Assembly (NCBI GenBank): GCA_005765155.1
Contig: VCCP01000001.1
Location: forward strand, 2,666,001 to 2,730,000
Source: Zelopaecilomyces penicillatus
Taxonomy: Eukaryota; Ascomycota; Sordariomycetes; Hypocreales; Pseudodiploosporaceae
DNA length: 64,000 nt
Reading direction: 5' to 3'
Part shown: piece by piece, positions 23,404 to 35,700 of the stretch
How the letters are laid out: every line of letters begins with the position of its first letter
How positions within the stretch are numbered: the first letter of the stretch is position 1
Notes under the pieces: generated by a model
Told to the model about the DNA's origin: nothing
Seen by the model: only the letters and a program-made list of their open reading frames with translations
The model's database searches: none
Translations under genes and position numbers: made by a program

Positions 23404-23484
23404 CAACGGTCAAACGAACCGTTGAGCCCGTCTCACATCCGACGCATGCGCGAGGCTTATAGGTTCCAGCCCTGCCCATGAGAC
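23404..23484. other. Cluster of short complementary stems
   Basis: A 7-bp stem (CAACGGT at 23404-23410, ACCGTTG at 23418-23424) is followed by GTCTCA (23430-23435) pairing with TGAGAC (23479-23484). That pair encloses a small GGCT/AGCC hairpin (23454-23471). This may be a structured RNA or chance. Confidence 0.3.
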
Positions 23485-24438
23485 AGACAGGCGCCTCTTT
23501 TTTCATGCTTTTGACATACTCTACTCACGCATCTTTCTGAATACACGCTCACCCATTACATCCCAACCAAAGCTAACAAGCCTAGACTTGCACCAATCAA
23601 CTCGATGTTTTAGCCGTAGAAAGCACCTCTTCTACTCGTATATCGTCTACCTCGTAGGCATTATCATAAATCCTCGCTCCCAGCCGTGTGCCCCTAGGTT
23701 TGGGCGGGACGGTTTGGAGAGTCTGTCATCGCTCTTCTTTTCACGAATGTCCGCTTATGGGTTATTGGTGCTGATGCCAAGTACTATAGTGCCTCAGTTT
23801 TTTTTGAGTCCTCTGCGATAGCCGCGGAATAGTTGTATAGTTTCTGCACACAGATTCATCTTTTTTGTCTTATGTGTACTAATACAGACCTACCTCATAT
23901 TACACTTATACATATGAGCGCTGCCTATATCCCACCGGAGACTTAACCTCTGCGCTTATTTGAAGCGCTAATACCCCAGTCTACACGTACATACCTCGCT
24001 AATGCCTACTCTAAATACCATGCATTTACGTATTCATGGTAAGCTTTGAGACCAGCCCGAAATCCAGGCCATAGTGGGCATGTGGGATGGCGAGATGCAA
24101 ACATCACTTGATCAGGCAGCAGTGAATCAGTGCTTTTTCAATAACACAACAGAAAGGAAAACTGGGTTCCTGTGCAGTTCTTAGTAGATGTAATGTCATC
24201 AAGTATGTCGTTCATCTGCCATGAGTCCACACTGCTTGCAGCTTTTGTAAGCTTCACATATCTTGACACCTTACTGGGTTACATTACATCACAACCAGCA
24301 GACTTGATTACTTTTTTAAAGAGATCACGCAGGGCTGTATTCGGGCCAACTTAATCTATGTGATAAAAAGGCGTTTCCTTTTCTGCCACATCATTTGCTT
24401 TTCATGCAATTCCCCATGTTTCCGTTTTGGGGGTGGGC

Positions 24439-24474
24439 GTTGCGGTGCGGTGCGTTGCGGTTCGGTGTACACCG
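24439..24474. repeat. GCGGT-type short tandem repeat ending in a palindrome
   Basis: Imperfect GCGGT/GCGTT units run from 24439 to 24467. They end in the perfect 12-base palindrome CGGTGTACACCG (24463-24474). Confidence 0.7.
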
Positions 24475-25272
24475 AGACTAGTATCTTGGTGGTGGGCAGA
24501 TACCAGCCCAAATATTTCCCCAAGTGATGATAGTAGCTAAGTAGGTAGCTACCCTATAATTTTACCGCGGGTCTAATCGAATAACTTTTTGTGATTTAGC
24601 TCATGATCTCTGAGGAAGTGAATCTCGATCTGGCATTGCGTATGGCGATGAGGATGGTGGTTTAATTTCCACTCGTGTTTTGTGTGTGTTGAGTTGTCGT
24701 TTCTATTGAAGAGCGGTTGGTTACTGTGTGTGTGTTAGAGAGGCAGTGGGCACTACCTGTGATAGCTTCACTAATGCTAGTCTGCGCAACTCAATATCGG
24801 CATCATGGATGAACGACAAATGCCAGGTTGCTTGCTAACCCCAGTAAAAAAAAATGGTGAAGTAGGGTAGGAAATGCTACACTCTCGTGCCTATCAAGAA
24901 ATAAGATACTAGTCGTTTCGCCCATACTCATTATTATGTCTAATGCACGCACAGAGCTATCCACAGTCTTCCAAATCATAGACACCCATACATTTTCATA
25001 ACATACAGTATTCCAACCTTGCTTTAAGGCTCATCACCACCATTATTGGCTCAGTCATAACATCGATTGCCCAATAGCAAACTGCAGCTAAAATTTTATT
25101 AGAGTTCATTCCTCATGTATTTGTTTAACTAGGTATTCGTGAACATTGCTTGCTTCATGTGGACCATTGACCCAACGCCTCCCATATAAAAAAGTAAACA
25201 AGAGCGAGCAATTCATATATCAGCCCCAAAGCATTCTCGCCATGACGAACATAAGACAAAACAAAGATACGT

Positions 25273-27903
25273 TTAAAAATCATCCTCATCTATCCCAGTC
25301 ACCCTCTTCTCACCAACTTCTCGAATTTTCTCCCCTAGAATTGTCCGCCCATATCGGTCCGCCACCTTGCAGGCTGCCTCCATCATTCGGCCTGTACGAT
25401 CGCGCATCAGTTCCACCATCTCCAGAGCACGCATGCCCCGATCTTCGCCCTCACGACATTCGACAGCCAGCAGCTGCAACAGCGTCTTGTCAATTTCAAG
25501 TTCAATACGGGATAGCAGTGATCGTTGAGTATGGCTACCCGTCGTGGCCTCTACTAGATCACGCAGCTGCGCTGCGTGAACACCCTTGAGCAGATATTGC
25601 TGTTCTAGTTTCTTTGTCTCGCTGCCACCATCCTCTTCAGGGTCGTCCATCAGCGCATCGTCGCCATCGGCCGGGTTATCCCGGTCACGGCGCTTTTTCT
25701 TTGGAGCCGAGGCGAGGGGTATGGAAAACTCAAACTCAGATAGCAACGGGCGTGGAAAGTAAGGATACTGATCGCCACCCTTGAGGATAATGCAGTGAAA
25801 CTTGTTGTCGGCTACGGCAATGGGGAAGTAGGTTTCATGCTTCTTCCCCGAGGCGAGACGCTGCAGAAGCTTCGTATCAAGCAATGGCACCCAGCAGGCA
25901 CGGGATGGCTGCCGCCAGTGTAGCAAGGTTAGCAGAGTCCCGGTAGAATCATAGATACATGGATCCTGCGTATGGTCAGCTTTTATTCAGTCTCCAACTT
26001 AAGCGGGCAATGGAAGCATGCTTACACCAATGTCCGAGAAAAAAACACTCTTGAGCGTTGCCCCTTCAGGCAGGGCTACTGTATCTTCATTTTGGCAGAT
26101 TTCATCGCGCTTGACGTTCTCTATCGTATACAGCAGACGAGTGTTCCCATCAGGGGCAACCGGGCCGTTGCCTATTGTGATGACATAGTCTCTCCAGCTT
26201 GCGCAAGTAACCATAGGCGTACTCTTGGGGCGATATACCCGGTATGGCATACCAAAGAGAGTAAACACGCGAACGTAGTTGGCACTTGTAGTGACTGTGA
26301 TGAAGGAGTCGCTCAGTGACATGGCAATCACCGCCTCTCCTTCAGCGAGCTCTGTCCGCCAGTCGGTGCGTTGAGTCCAGCATTCATGGGGACGATAGAA
26401 GATGTATGCTGGCGAGTCATCCTTCGGCGGAGAGGAAAAGAGGGTGCCATGTTCATTGAGGCAAGCCTTGTCATATAGGAACGTGTCTGTGAAGTGGAAG
26501 TCTCTCTGGAATTCGCGATCATAGAATTCCACAGTAACTGTGTGGTGTGCATCCTGGTCGATTGTCCAGACGAAGCCAATTAGATTCAGACACAAATACT
26601 TCCTGTTACCTCTCCACGGTGTTGATCCGTGCTGGAAGGCATCATGATATTGGGGTTCCATGAGCAGTCTTCTCTTGCTGGAATGCTCCCCGCCAATGTC
26701 ATCGCCCTCACGCCCTCTTTTCTGACCACCGGCAGTATACCCGGCACCATCATCATCCACGACGAAGTCGTCCTCGTCCCCTGCACCGCCTTCACCACCA
26801 AGAAAGGAATCTAGGCTACCCAATGACACTCGGCGGGGGCGAGTGGGAATACCAAGACCTTTCTGACCATTTGGTGCAATGGGCCTCCGATTACCAGAGG
26901 TTTCTGACAGCGGATCGTGAATGAACGGAGATGGTTGCGTAGGAAGTCTCAGCATGGGTGAGAACTGATCAGACAAGAAATCGGGGTATATGTACACTTC
27001 TCCGTCGGTTGTTGTAAAAGAGAGTATGTTTTTGGTTGGGTGCCAAACTAGGTCAATGACATTGGAGTAGTCGTATCGCTGAATGACACTTTGAGTTTTG
27101 GTCTCCCAAATCAAGACCTTGCCATCCTTGCTGGCTGATGCTAGCATGGCTCCATTTGGTGACCATGAGGCGGCCGTGATATCCGCTAGATGGCCGTTTG
27201 CGAAACACCGCTGCTTCTCCCAGTCGTTTTTGGATATTACCTGTATGTCCCTGGTTGGTGTTGGGACGGCAAAGGCCCTGCCATCTGGATGCCAAGCCAC
27301 TTTGGTTGAAACTTCAGAGTCACTGTCCACGGAGCCGATTATGCCATCCACCTTGTGTATCAGTTCTGGCTCATCGGACGTAAGAGAATAGACATAGATA
27401 ATTCCGTCAATGCAAGAGACAGCAGCGAGCCTCGCATTGGGATCCAGGCTGACATTGCGGGCAGGGCGATTGTGTTCTCTCAAGTGTTTTAGCTGAGAGT
27501 TGTCATGGGCATTTACAAGCTTGACGCTCAACTCATCACTAGCCACTGCACACCATTGGGAATCCTTGGATAGGGAGACATCTCTGATCGGGAGTGTGGT
27601 TCGAAGGAGAAAGCGTTCGAAGTTGGCAGTGCTAAGAGAGTAGAGACTGACGGTACCGTCCTCGGAGCCGACCACGAAAAAGTCTTGTGAGGCAGCGACA
27701 GTAACGTTTTGCTCCTGGCAATCATCGATATTTGTAGGTTCGCCGTCGGAGCCGGTCTTGTAAAGGCGGATGGTGTTGTTGGAGCCGACTGTCACCAGCC
27801 GACTGCCATCTGTCGTGTAGGCACACCGAGTGATGCCCTGTGTGTGTGCTGGTCGCGGCCGCGGCCGAGGCGCAGTTGTGGAGTCCATTTCAGGTTGCGA
27901 CAC
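25273..27903 (-). CDS. CTF4: CTF4/mcl1-type replisome adaptor (WDHD1 family)
   Basis: Ctf4 (mcl1 in fission yeast, sepB in Aspergillus, AND-1/WDHD1 in animals) links the CMG helicase to DNA polymerase alpha and supports sister-chromatid cohesion. Exons 27903-26026 and 25965-25273 give 856 residues. The N-terminal third is a WD40 propeller (HTQGITRCAYTTDGSRLVTV, then SWSPNGAMLASASKDGKVLI). An acidic linker follows (about 360-400), then the second propeller (SepB domain, YHDAFQHGSTPWRGNRKYLC) and C-terminal helices behind a basic KKKRRDRD patch. The intron joins GGT to GAT in frame across a GTAAGC donor. The start ATG precedes a Pro/Arg-rich tail typical of the family. An ACGCGT hexamer lies 172 bases upstream. 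The gene is divergent from a second WD40 gene. Confidence 0.9.
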
Positions 27904-28439
27904 TGACTGGTTCTATGAGTGCATTCGAATATTTGGGGCAGCAGGAGTCGGAATCGGAAACGAAGCCCTGGACTGGCATCCGAATGAGTGGGTTTGAGAT
28001 TATGACAAAATCCCAGCTCCAAGTCCATAGCAAGGCACGGATCAGGTAAACTGCTGTTGCTATAGGGGAGCAATACGCGTCAAAGCGCGTCTCAATTAAA
28101 GCTGTTGACTCTCGTAGTACCCCGCTGTACTTGGGGACTTTGACGGCTGTGGACAGCTGTCGATTGGAAAGCCACCCCACTATCTCCCACCCACTGGATG
28201 ATGGAAGCTCGACTTTCAGGAGAATTGGACCATGACAACGAGGGGCTCAGGAAGTGGACAGAACCGGGGAGAACAGAGCATAAGTAAAGCAGCGCATCAT
28301 CACACAACCAAACCTACTTTGTCTTTACATGTAAATTTCTACTTGCAACCATTGGAGGAGAGAGAACCCCATCGCCAATCAAATATTGCATTTTCACATC
28401 AGACTATAGTCTCTGTAACTGACATCCATTATCATCATC
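27904..28439. promoter_or_regulatory. Divergent promoter between CTF4 and a WD40 gene
   Basis: No gene is seen. An ACGCGT hexamer, the MluI cell-cycle box of G1/S genes, lies at 28075-28080 and is followed by the partial copy GCGCGTC. The hexamer is expected by chance every 4 kb, so function is only suggested by the replication role of CTF4. Confidence 0.45.
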
Positions 28440-29780
28440 ATGGAAACGTCAAATCCCGACAACTTCTTCCAGACCGAGTGAGTAAGACGATGGGGCTTGT
28501 TAGGCCTGATCCTCAGAAATAAGATGAAATCTCTGACATCAAGCCCCCAAGTGTAGCAAATGCTGAACGCCAAAGAAAAGCGGCCAAGGCTGGGAACAAG
28601 AATGGAGACCCGATAGTTCTCAAGTCAAAGGTTCTGGCTGCTATCCTCGACCCTGAGGCGCCTTCTACGTCTATCTTTGTAGCTGAGTCCGCAGGATATG
28701 TCCGCCGTATTGACCTGAATGTAAGTACATGGATGGGCCCCCAATTGAAATTTATAAGAGTCAGTCAAATATGGATACTCAGCTCACACATAAAACTTCT
28801 AGTCTACAGAGTCCAAGATGATTTATCGCGGACCCAAGGCACCAGTAACTTGCTTGGCAATAGGAGGAACTGGAGGAAAGCTCTTGTTTGCAGGCTGCTG
28901 GGACAAAGATGTATGGTCCTGGGAGGTTGGTTCTGCTAAACCTGCCCGTAAGCTCAGCGGACATGCGGACTTCGTCAAGGTCGTAGTATGTGCAAACATC
29001 TCAGGAAAGCATGTTCTCCTCAGCGGTGGAGCTGACAGGAAGATCATCGTCTGGGATATCGAGACTGGTCGACGTATCCACACTATTCAAGACCCAACGG
29101 TTACTATGATGGCCGTACAGGACATTGCCATTGACCCGGTACTGAGCACGTCGGATGCAATTGTCATTGTCAGTGCAAGCAGCGATCCTCATATCCGCAA
29201 GTGGAAGATTTCACTCAGCGGCGTTGAGCAGCTCACAGAGACGTTCCACGACCGCCCTGATGCGGAAAGGCTTACTATTGAGGAACATGACACCAGCATC
29301 TACAGTCTCGTATTCGATCAGGAGGGCGAGGGCGAGGACCTGTGGACGGCGAGCGCAGATGGAACGGCAAAGTGCCTGGCGCGGTCTCGCAACTTTGCGG
29401 CTGACGATGTCTTTGCCCACGGAGATTACGTTAGAACCGTGGCACCCACAGACAACTGGGTCGTCACTGCAGGCCGGGATGAGAATGTCAAGGTATGGGA
29501 CCGGTCGTCAGGGAAATTGTACTGTACCCTGGAGGGACACTATGAGGAAGTTACCGACCTGGTGGTCCTACCGGACTCACGGGGACTTCCCGCCAAGGTC
29601 TGCAGTGTCAGCATTGACGGAACCATCCGCACATGGCCATTGTCAAAGCCAGCCTTGGATGAGGTGGTAAGGAAGATTGAGGAATCTAAAAAGCCGGTGG
29701 AAAAAGAAGCTGAACCAGCAAGCGAGAGCCTTTTGACAGCGGAAGAGGAGGCGGAGTTGGCAGAGCTGCTGGACGATTAG
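28440..29780 (+). CDS. WD40-repeat protein of unknown function
   Basis: The protein is a single WD40 propeller with at least six blades. Clear blades include LAIGGTGGKLLFAGCWDKDV, VLLSGGADRKIIVWDIETGR, DLWTASADGTAKCLARSRNF, WVVTAGRDENVKVWDRSSGK and VCSVSIDGTIRTWPLSKPAL. It ends in a charged helix (LLTAEEEAELAELLDD). Exons are 28440-28477, 28552-28720 and 28803-29780, giving 394 residues. The second acceptor at 28551 is the only one I find that keeps the frame. It discards an upstream in-frame stretch that reads like protein (DEISDIKPPS), so the first junction is doubtful. I could not place it in a named subfamily; a scaffold role is the usual expectation for such proteins. Confidence 0.75.
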
Positions 29781-32700
29781 AAGTTGAGCAAAACGAGACA
29801 AAGGAACAATAAGCAAGCAAGCAAACAAACAAGCAACCCTGTCGAGTCCTATTTGGTTGTGGGCATCGAGATTTCATCACGGAAGCCTCCCCACGCTATT
29901 GCCACGCAAATGCCATGCCGTGTCTCAGGACCGAAGGTAACTGAACCACACGGCTGCTGTGAGCATACTAGGCAAGCCTTTGTTGAGTGTGTAATTATTA
30001 GGAAATTTTGTTGGTTGTACAACGGTGATGTGAGAACTGTGCTGTTTTATCCATGCGCGGTAACAACCGCTAGGACCAAGGGGGGATGCTGCGTGGGCAA
30101 AGTACGACCTCACAGGTTCAACTTGTAACCAAGGTAAAAGAAATCTCTTCAGGGCCCTCCTTGCGACATATGGAGCTTTTTGTATCACCTGAAGCTGGCT
30201 CACTCTCCCAGACACCACTTTGCCACTGGAGCCAACCATTGCATCCATCACCACCTGAAGGAGGCATCGAGCATAAAGAAAGACATGTTTATCTGCAACG
30301 TGGTTGTAAACAGCATGGATGAGTTCTCTTGCGTGACAGCAGCAAGATCCACAATCCGATTCCAGACATTTTTACGGAGTATATATATGTACAGAGGCTC
30401 TCGGCGAACGCTATGTAGAATATCGAGATTCAATGCTTCATGACCGTTAGGACAAGAGTATGTCACTCTGCCGGCTCATATATTGCATCTCATGTAGTGT
30501 TTGATGAGGATATGTCATAATACCTGTTTATGTGATGTGAACCTTAGGTAGGTTTTGGGGATACCAGTGTATCCATGTAGTAAGATATTTTCCTCTATTG
30601 GTGTTGCACGCCGATTACTCGTGTAATGCCTCTGGCCGTGGAACAAACTCCTCATAGTATCCACAAATTCAAAGTCTATGAATCTGACCTTAGCCAGACC
30701 CGCAATCATTAAAACCACGAGGTTTGCTAGTAATAACTTCAATCAGTGGCCGCCCGGGGCAGAACGCCCGCCGCGCGAACTTGGCAAAAGACAAGAACAA
30801 CCTGCTGTACTGAGACGTCCGTGTCATGGATCTTTTTCGTCTGTGTTTGCACATGAGTACTTGTGTTAACCGAAATAGGTGTGTGATAGGCACGGATTGG
30901 TGTGACTCTGCCAAAAGTCGCACTTCATTCTTTTACTGGAGAAGTTTGGCTGCATGTTTCCAGACTCTGATCGCCAGGTTCGTTCCCAAATGTGTGTCTT
31001 CCCGCAACTCCGGCTCCACTGGCCGTCTCCCCCTCTCGCCAAGTCCAGGGGGGCGACCACTTTGTGGAGATGCTAAAACCCTTGATACGCGCGCACAAGT
31101 TGCTAGGTGTCAAGTGTAAGCAACCGGGACTTCGGTGCAGCAGAAGATAGACAAAAGACAGGCGCTGTCCCTCAAATCCCCCTGGTCGAGGGTGGAGCCG
31201 GAGCCGTCCCTGTACCGGGACTGAAGAGATGAGATGACCAGGTTACTGGAATGAGGCAACCGGTTTTATCTACCGCCTGGTGCAGCACATGTGTGTAGTA
31301 ATTACATTGCCGAATGAAATTGAAATGGAAGGATGGCGAAAAGCAAGCAAAAGACAAAGTACAGCAAAGAGAGTACGAAGACAGGAAGATGAAAAAAGGA
31401 AAAAAAAAGAAAAAAAAAAGGGGACTACCCATAATTACCCACATGGCTGGCTCTCACTTGTGAGTTTGGGACCAATGCTGAGGGGAGTTTAAATTGGATG
31501 AGCCGCTTTTGGGTCTCTCTGCCATGCTTGTAGTAGATGTAAAAAAAAAAAAAACCCAGAACAGTTTCTCTGTTCAGCATGACCACGAGGCAAATGTCGA
31601 TCGTCACACGCATAGCACACTACTTGTGAATACGATGATAGTACTTGGTGTTATACGCGATATTAAGCTCGGGGTTGTGGAGATTGCCCGAGGTAGAAGA
31701 GCAATGCTGAGTTGTGCTCCTCATCGGTTGAGGATTAGGAGATTAATATCAAAACGGCGCCAATTGTAACCACAACAACAACAACAAACTGGTAACTCAT
31801 GTGTTGCTGTAACAGAGCATCTCCACCAGGACAGAAGGGTTGACAGGGTGTGTCGCTGTTAGTACTTATTTCTTTGTAAAAGAAAAAAATTAAATTTAGG
31901 AACGCAGAAATAAGATAAGAGCCCATGTCCCGCGGAATGAGATGCTTTGCGCCCGTTGATGGAATTGGGACCCCAACTATGGCTATGGGTGGGCACCACA
32001 ACTTGCTGGATCTGATGGCACAGACGCTTCCAAAGAAAAAAAACTTCAATGCTCTTCGCTGCAATGATGTGCATTGCTGCGGACCTCTTTCAGATGATTT
32101 ACCTTGACAGTGAGTGGAATCTTCATCGGACTGGATGGTCAAAGGCACCGCTCGGACATTAGCCGCGTATGCCGGGTGTGATGCCGCCTGGATGGCTCAC
32201 TGGCAAACTTTCGTATCCATGCCTCATATTCTTTGTTCGTGGTGATATCGCGAGAGCTTTGAATGTGCCGGAGCCCTATAGAAGCCATGCAAATATTACA
32301 AGGCATTCCAGCACAACTGCCGAGCCCCAATACAGATTCGTTAAGTTAATCTGTTCTACAATCGTCTGGGCTAGCTCTACAGACACCTGTCTAGACTTAG
32401 TATTAGTACCTTATGTATGTTTCCTATAGAATAGGTACATTAGCATACCTAGGTAGTTATTAGGATGGGGTGCATGATTAGGCTGTTTTCTCGTTTGGGC
32501 TGCAGGTCGCTTGTTAAGAAGCCGCTTGTCAAGGACGGTGGGCCCTGAGGCAAATTGTGGGCTGTCTGTCCTTTGACTTGCAGATCATCAATCAATCCAA
32601 TCTGTAGCTAAGGATATAATGGAGGAGCTCTTTCTGTGGTCACGCATCAAAAAGCTTCAGTTATACTTGCACAGATCCATAGAGATAACAATCAGGCACG

Positions 32701-35700
32701 GAGCTGTTGCCTGTTTAAAAATAGGATCGATTATCATACTAAGAAACTCGAACGATGGCAACGTGCCTCCAGCCTCTGTTATGACACATGCATGTCTCGG
32801 GTTAGCCGCTGACAAACAGCATCTGAAAAATGCGAGTCAGGGGTTTCAGGAAGCTCAAGAGAGGCAACAGGCGCAAAACATGATGCCCTACAGTCCAGAA
32901 AGTAAGAAACTGCTGGGCAATTGACGAATAATCTGCAACGGCGCTATAACAAGGGACGAGGCAGGAAATTCCTGGTTAAAGGCACAGACGTAGCCATCGC
33001 AAACAGGGCGCGGATAGAGCTGATATTAGCCTGTGTCTCCAAGTGTAGCTGATTGTCTGTGCCGCAGAATATAACATCAACTTGGGGTGGGAGCAGACCC
33101 GCTCAGCTCCGACGCTGGTCTTTCCGAATGCGAGATGTTTCCCAGTGTTGTGTTCGTTGTGTTCAACCCAAGGCAACACAGACAGTTAGATCTGCGGCGC
33201 TCCGTCCTATCTTGAAACACACAAACACTCGTTTAGTACAACCAATGCATGGGCTCGGGGGCGCGCAGAGATACACGTTAGGTGCCGTGATGGGTCGTTT
33301 CACGGTCTGACGGTAGAGGGCACGTACTCCTACGATTTCGAACCCTTCCCGGTTGCCACGAGGCGTTCTCCAGAGACGGGCGGTGAGATGAGCAAGACCT
33401 CGGCGTCTCCCTTGACCGCTCTGCTGGCCCATCTTCACTCTGTTTGTTCTGCTCTGTTCCGGGTCGTGGTGAGCATCTGTGCGGTCGAGGGCAATAGTTA
33501 CCTGATTGACGGCAGCTCATATCGAAGGTTGGGGATGCTCATCCTTGTCCGAATGATTGTTGGTTTACAAGCCACTACCGACAAAGAGGCTGACCTAGCT
33601 GGATCGCCGCAGCCGCTCCTCGCCATGAGGGTTGCCACCTGACGCCCATTGGGAACAAGCGGAGAGAGTGACATATCGTTAAATTCAGCCGCTCCGTCAT
33701 CGAGGTCGCAAAAGAAGTACTACGTACAAAAATGGGTTGAATTGTCTAGTCTATGGGATGAGTACTTTCGTAACGCTTCACGAACTTGATGTATTACGCA
33801 GTATCGCTACTCCCACACGTGGCGCTGATGCGGAGTACACGCGAGTTCTGTAAACTTCTGCGTGTCAACCTAACAACAACAACGACGACGAAAACAACAG
33901 CCGGGTTTCTGCTTTTGCTTTGTTTGCATCTGATGTTGTAATGTAATGCTTCGGACATTCGCTTGACCGGATGGAGATATGTGTCTGCGAATAGCCTTCT
34001 TTAGTGCTGTGCTCCAACATCCTTTCTTTCCTTTAGCCTCCGCCATGCATGGATCCTTTTTCATGAGAGCTTGTCTGGTTGGAGTTGGAGTCTCACCGCA
34101 AACTTTGCTGCATTTGTACGAGAAGGTACATCAGCGTGGTAGCTTAGTAAATTAATAAAGGCTGGACAATTTGGACTTGTAAACCAACACATATGCATCA
34201 TGTACCCCTACGGACTCCCTCCGTCAGGCACAGGCACAGACAATGCACAGGCAATGGATTGGCATCATCTACCAGTGGGCTGCTTCGCCTAACGCCACGC
34301 CGCGATGGCGCACGAACCGGCGTCGTCTTTGTTGCCAAGTTTAACCAAACAGAGCATAACAGAGCAGGAGGCGAATGTGTCTCTTTTCTGGGGCGCCGCT
34401 GCCTGCGCTGATCAAGGTGCTACCAATATACAACTAGATGAAAAGCTTGTACACAGCAGTATCCAGTGTGACATTGATACAGAGCCATTGCTGCTCAGGC
34501 GCCGAGTTGCGCTCTCGGAACGGACGAGACATGTCTTTGTGCGAAACCAGCGGACCTCACCATGAGTGCCAGTATGCTGAACAGTTTTCGTGCAGACAAC
34601 AGCTTTGTCGACGCCCATCTTCGCGGGATTCTGCGGCTGGCCATCATCTCCTGGGCCCCCTGCCCGAGTCGTGTCCGTGTACCCTGCTTGAGTGTGCCCA
34701 TGTTCGCTGTTCATTTGTTCATCTTCGAGTCTCTAGACATGAAGCCCCTGTCCCTGGCGCCACCCCTTTTTAGCGCTTCTTTTCGGTGGTTCCCACCACC
34801 ACTTTGTTCAAGAGGCAATGACTTGTTGGTGTGCTCAAGCTCCTCCAAGCTTGAGGAAAGCTTGGTTGGCCTGCAGGGCCCATCCGGATCCAGGCTGTTG
34901 TAAGATCCAATGCACAGGCGTGAAATGGTTTACACTTGTATGGAATCATTGTACGTAGTAAAGAATGCCAGTGGTGAGTTGGGAGCCACCATGCCCATGA
35001 ATTGGCTGACGAGTCCGAGCACCTGTGTCGCCTGCTGTTTGGCGGAACAGCCGTCAGGGTTTGCACCATTGTAGACATTTTACTCGAGTGTATGGAGTTC
35101 GAATCACAGTTAGCATAGTACCTACACCTAGTGCTGTGTGCGATATACTTACTGTACCTAGCCGTAAATGCATACCTCAGCCCTCCCAGCAGGTGTTGTG
35201 TGTTTGTTGGGCTGTAGCCGCACCGAGTGATAACCTTGCCCATCTAGTATTCTGAATACGAAGCATGGCCGGCAGGGAACAGAGCTCTGTCGAGAATACC
35301 GAAGGTCCATCTATCTAGAACCTTGTTTCCTGTGATTGCCCATGGCCGCAAATCCTGGCTGAGTGGCTGCCGTCAAACCGGACGATGACAGACCTTGTGC
35401 AAGAAGATGTTCCGATATTGGCGTCGTGGCGGCGGAAGTCAACGTCAACCTTGAAGCATGTGTACTGTATATGATCTGTGTTGGTGCAAACCGGCAATCA
35501 ATGCAGTCATATTGCCGTTGTGTGGGTGGGTGATGACAGGCAATGCTAAATTGTGGCTGTGGAGATCCCTGCTGGGCACGAGAGGGGCGTGAGGGGGTCT
35601 GGTGGGCCCTGTGTGGGGGCTTCCCTGGGGTTTATTCCCTGGGGGCGCTGTCTCGGGGCGCCCTAAGAGCCTGGAGGCAATACCCAAGGTCCCCAAAAAG

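Larger units (their letters stand above)
16724..25272. other. 8.5 kb gene-poor region upstream of SFL1
   Basis: Neither strand shows a frame with protein character; the longest (18608-19150, 180 codons) reads as random sequence. The stretch holds many TACCTA/TAGGTA motifs, CGGAGTA-like motifs, several microsatellites and short inverted repeats. Part of it is probably the promoter and long leader of SFL1, as is common for fungal developmental regulators. Non-coding transcripts or short spliced genes cannot be excluded by eye. Confidence 0.5.

Noticed and set aside
33330..33355. TTTCGAACCC string resembling a reverse B box
   Set aside because: The flanks do not pair as tRNA arms.
35090..35105. 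GTTCGAATC string resembling a tRNA B box
   Set aside because: No matching A box, acceptor stem or cloverleaf could be built around it.
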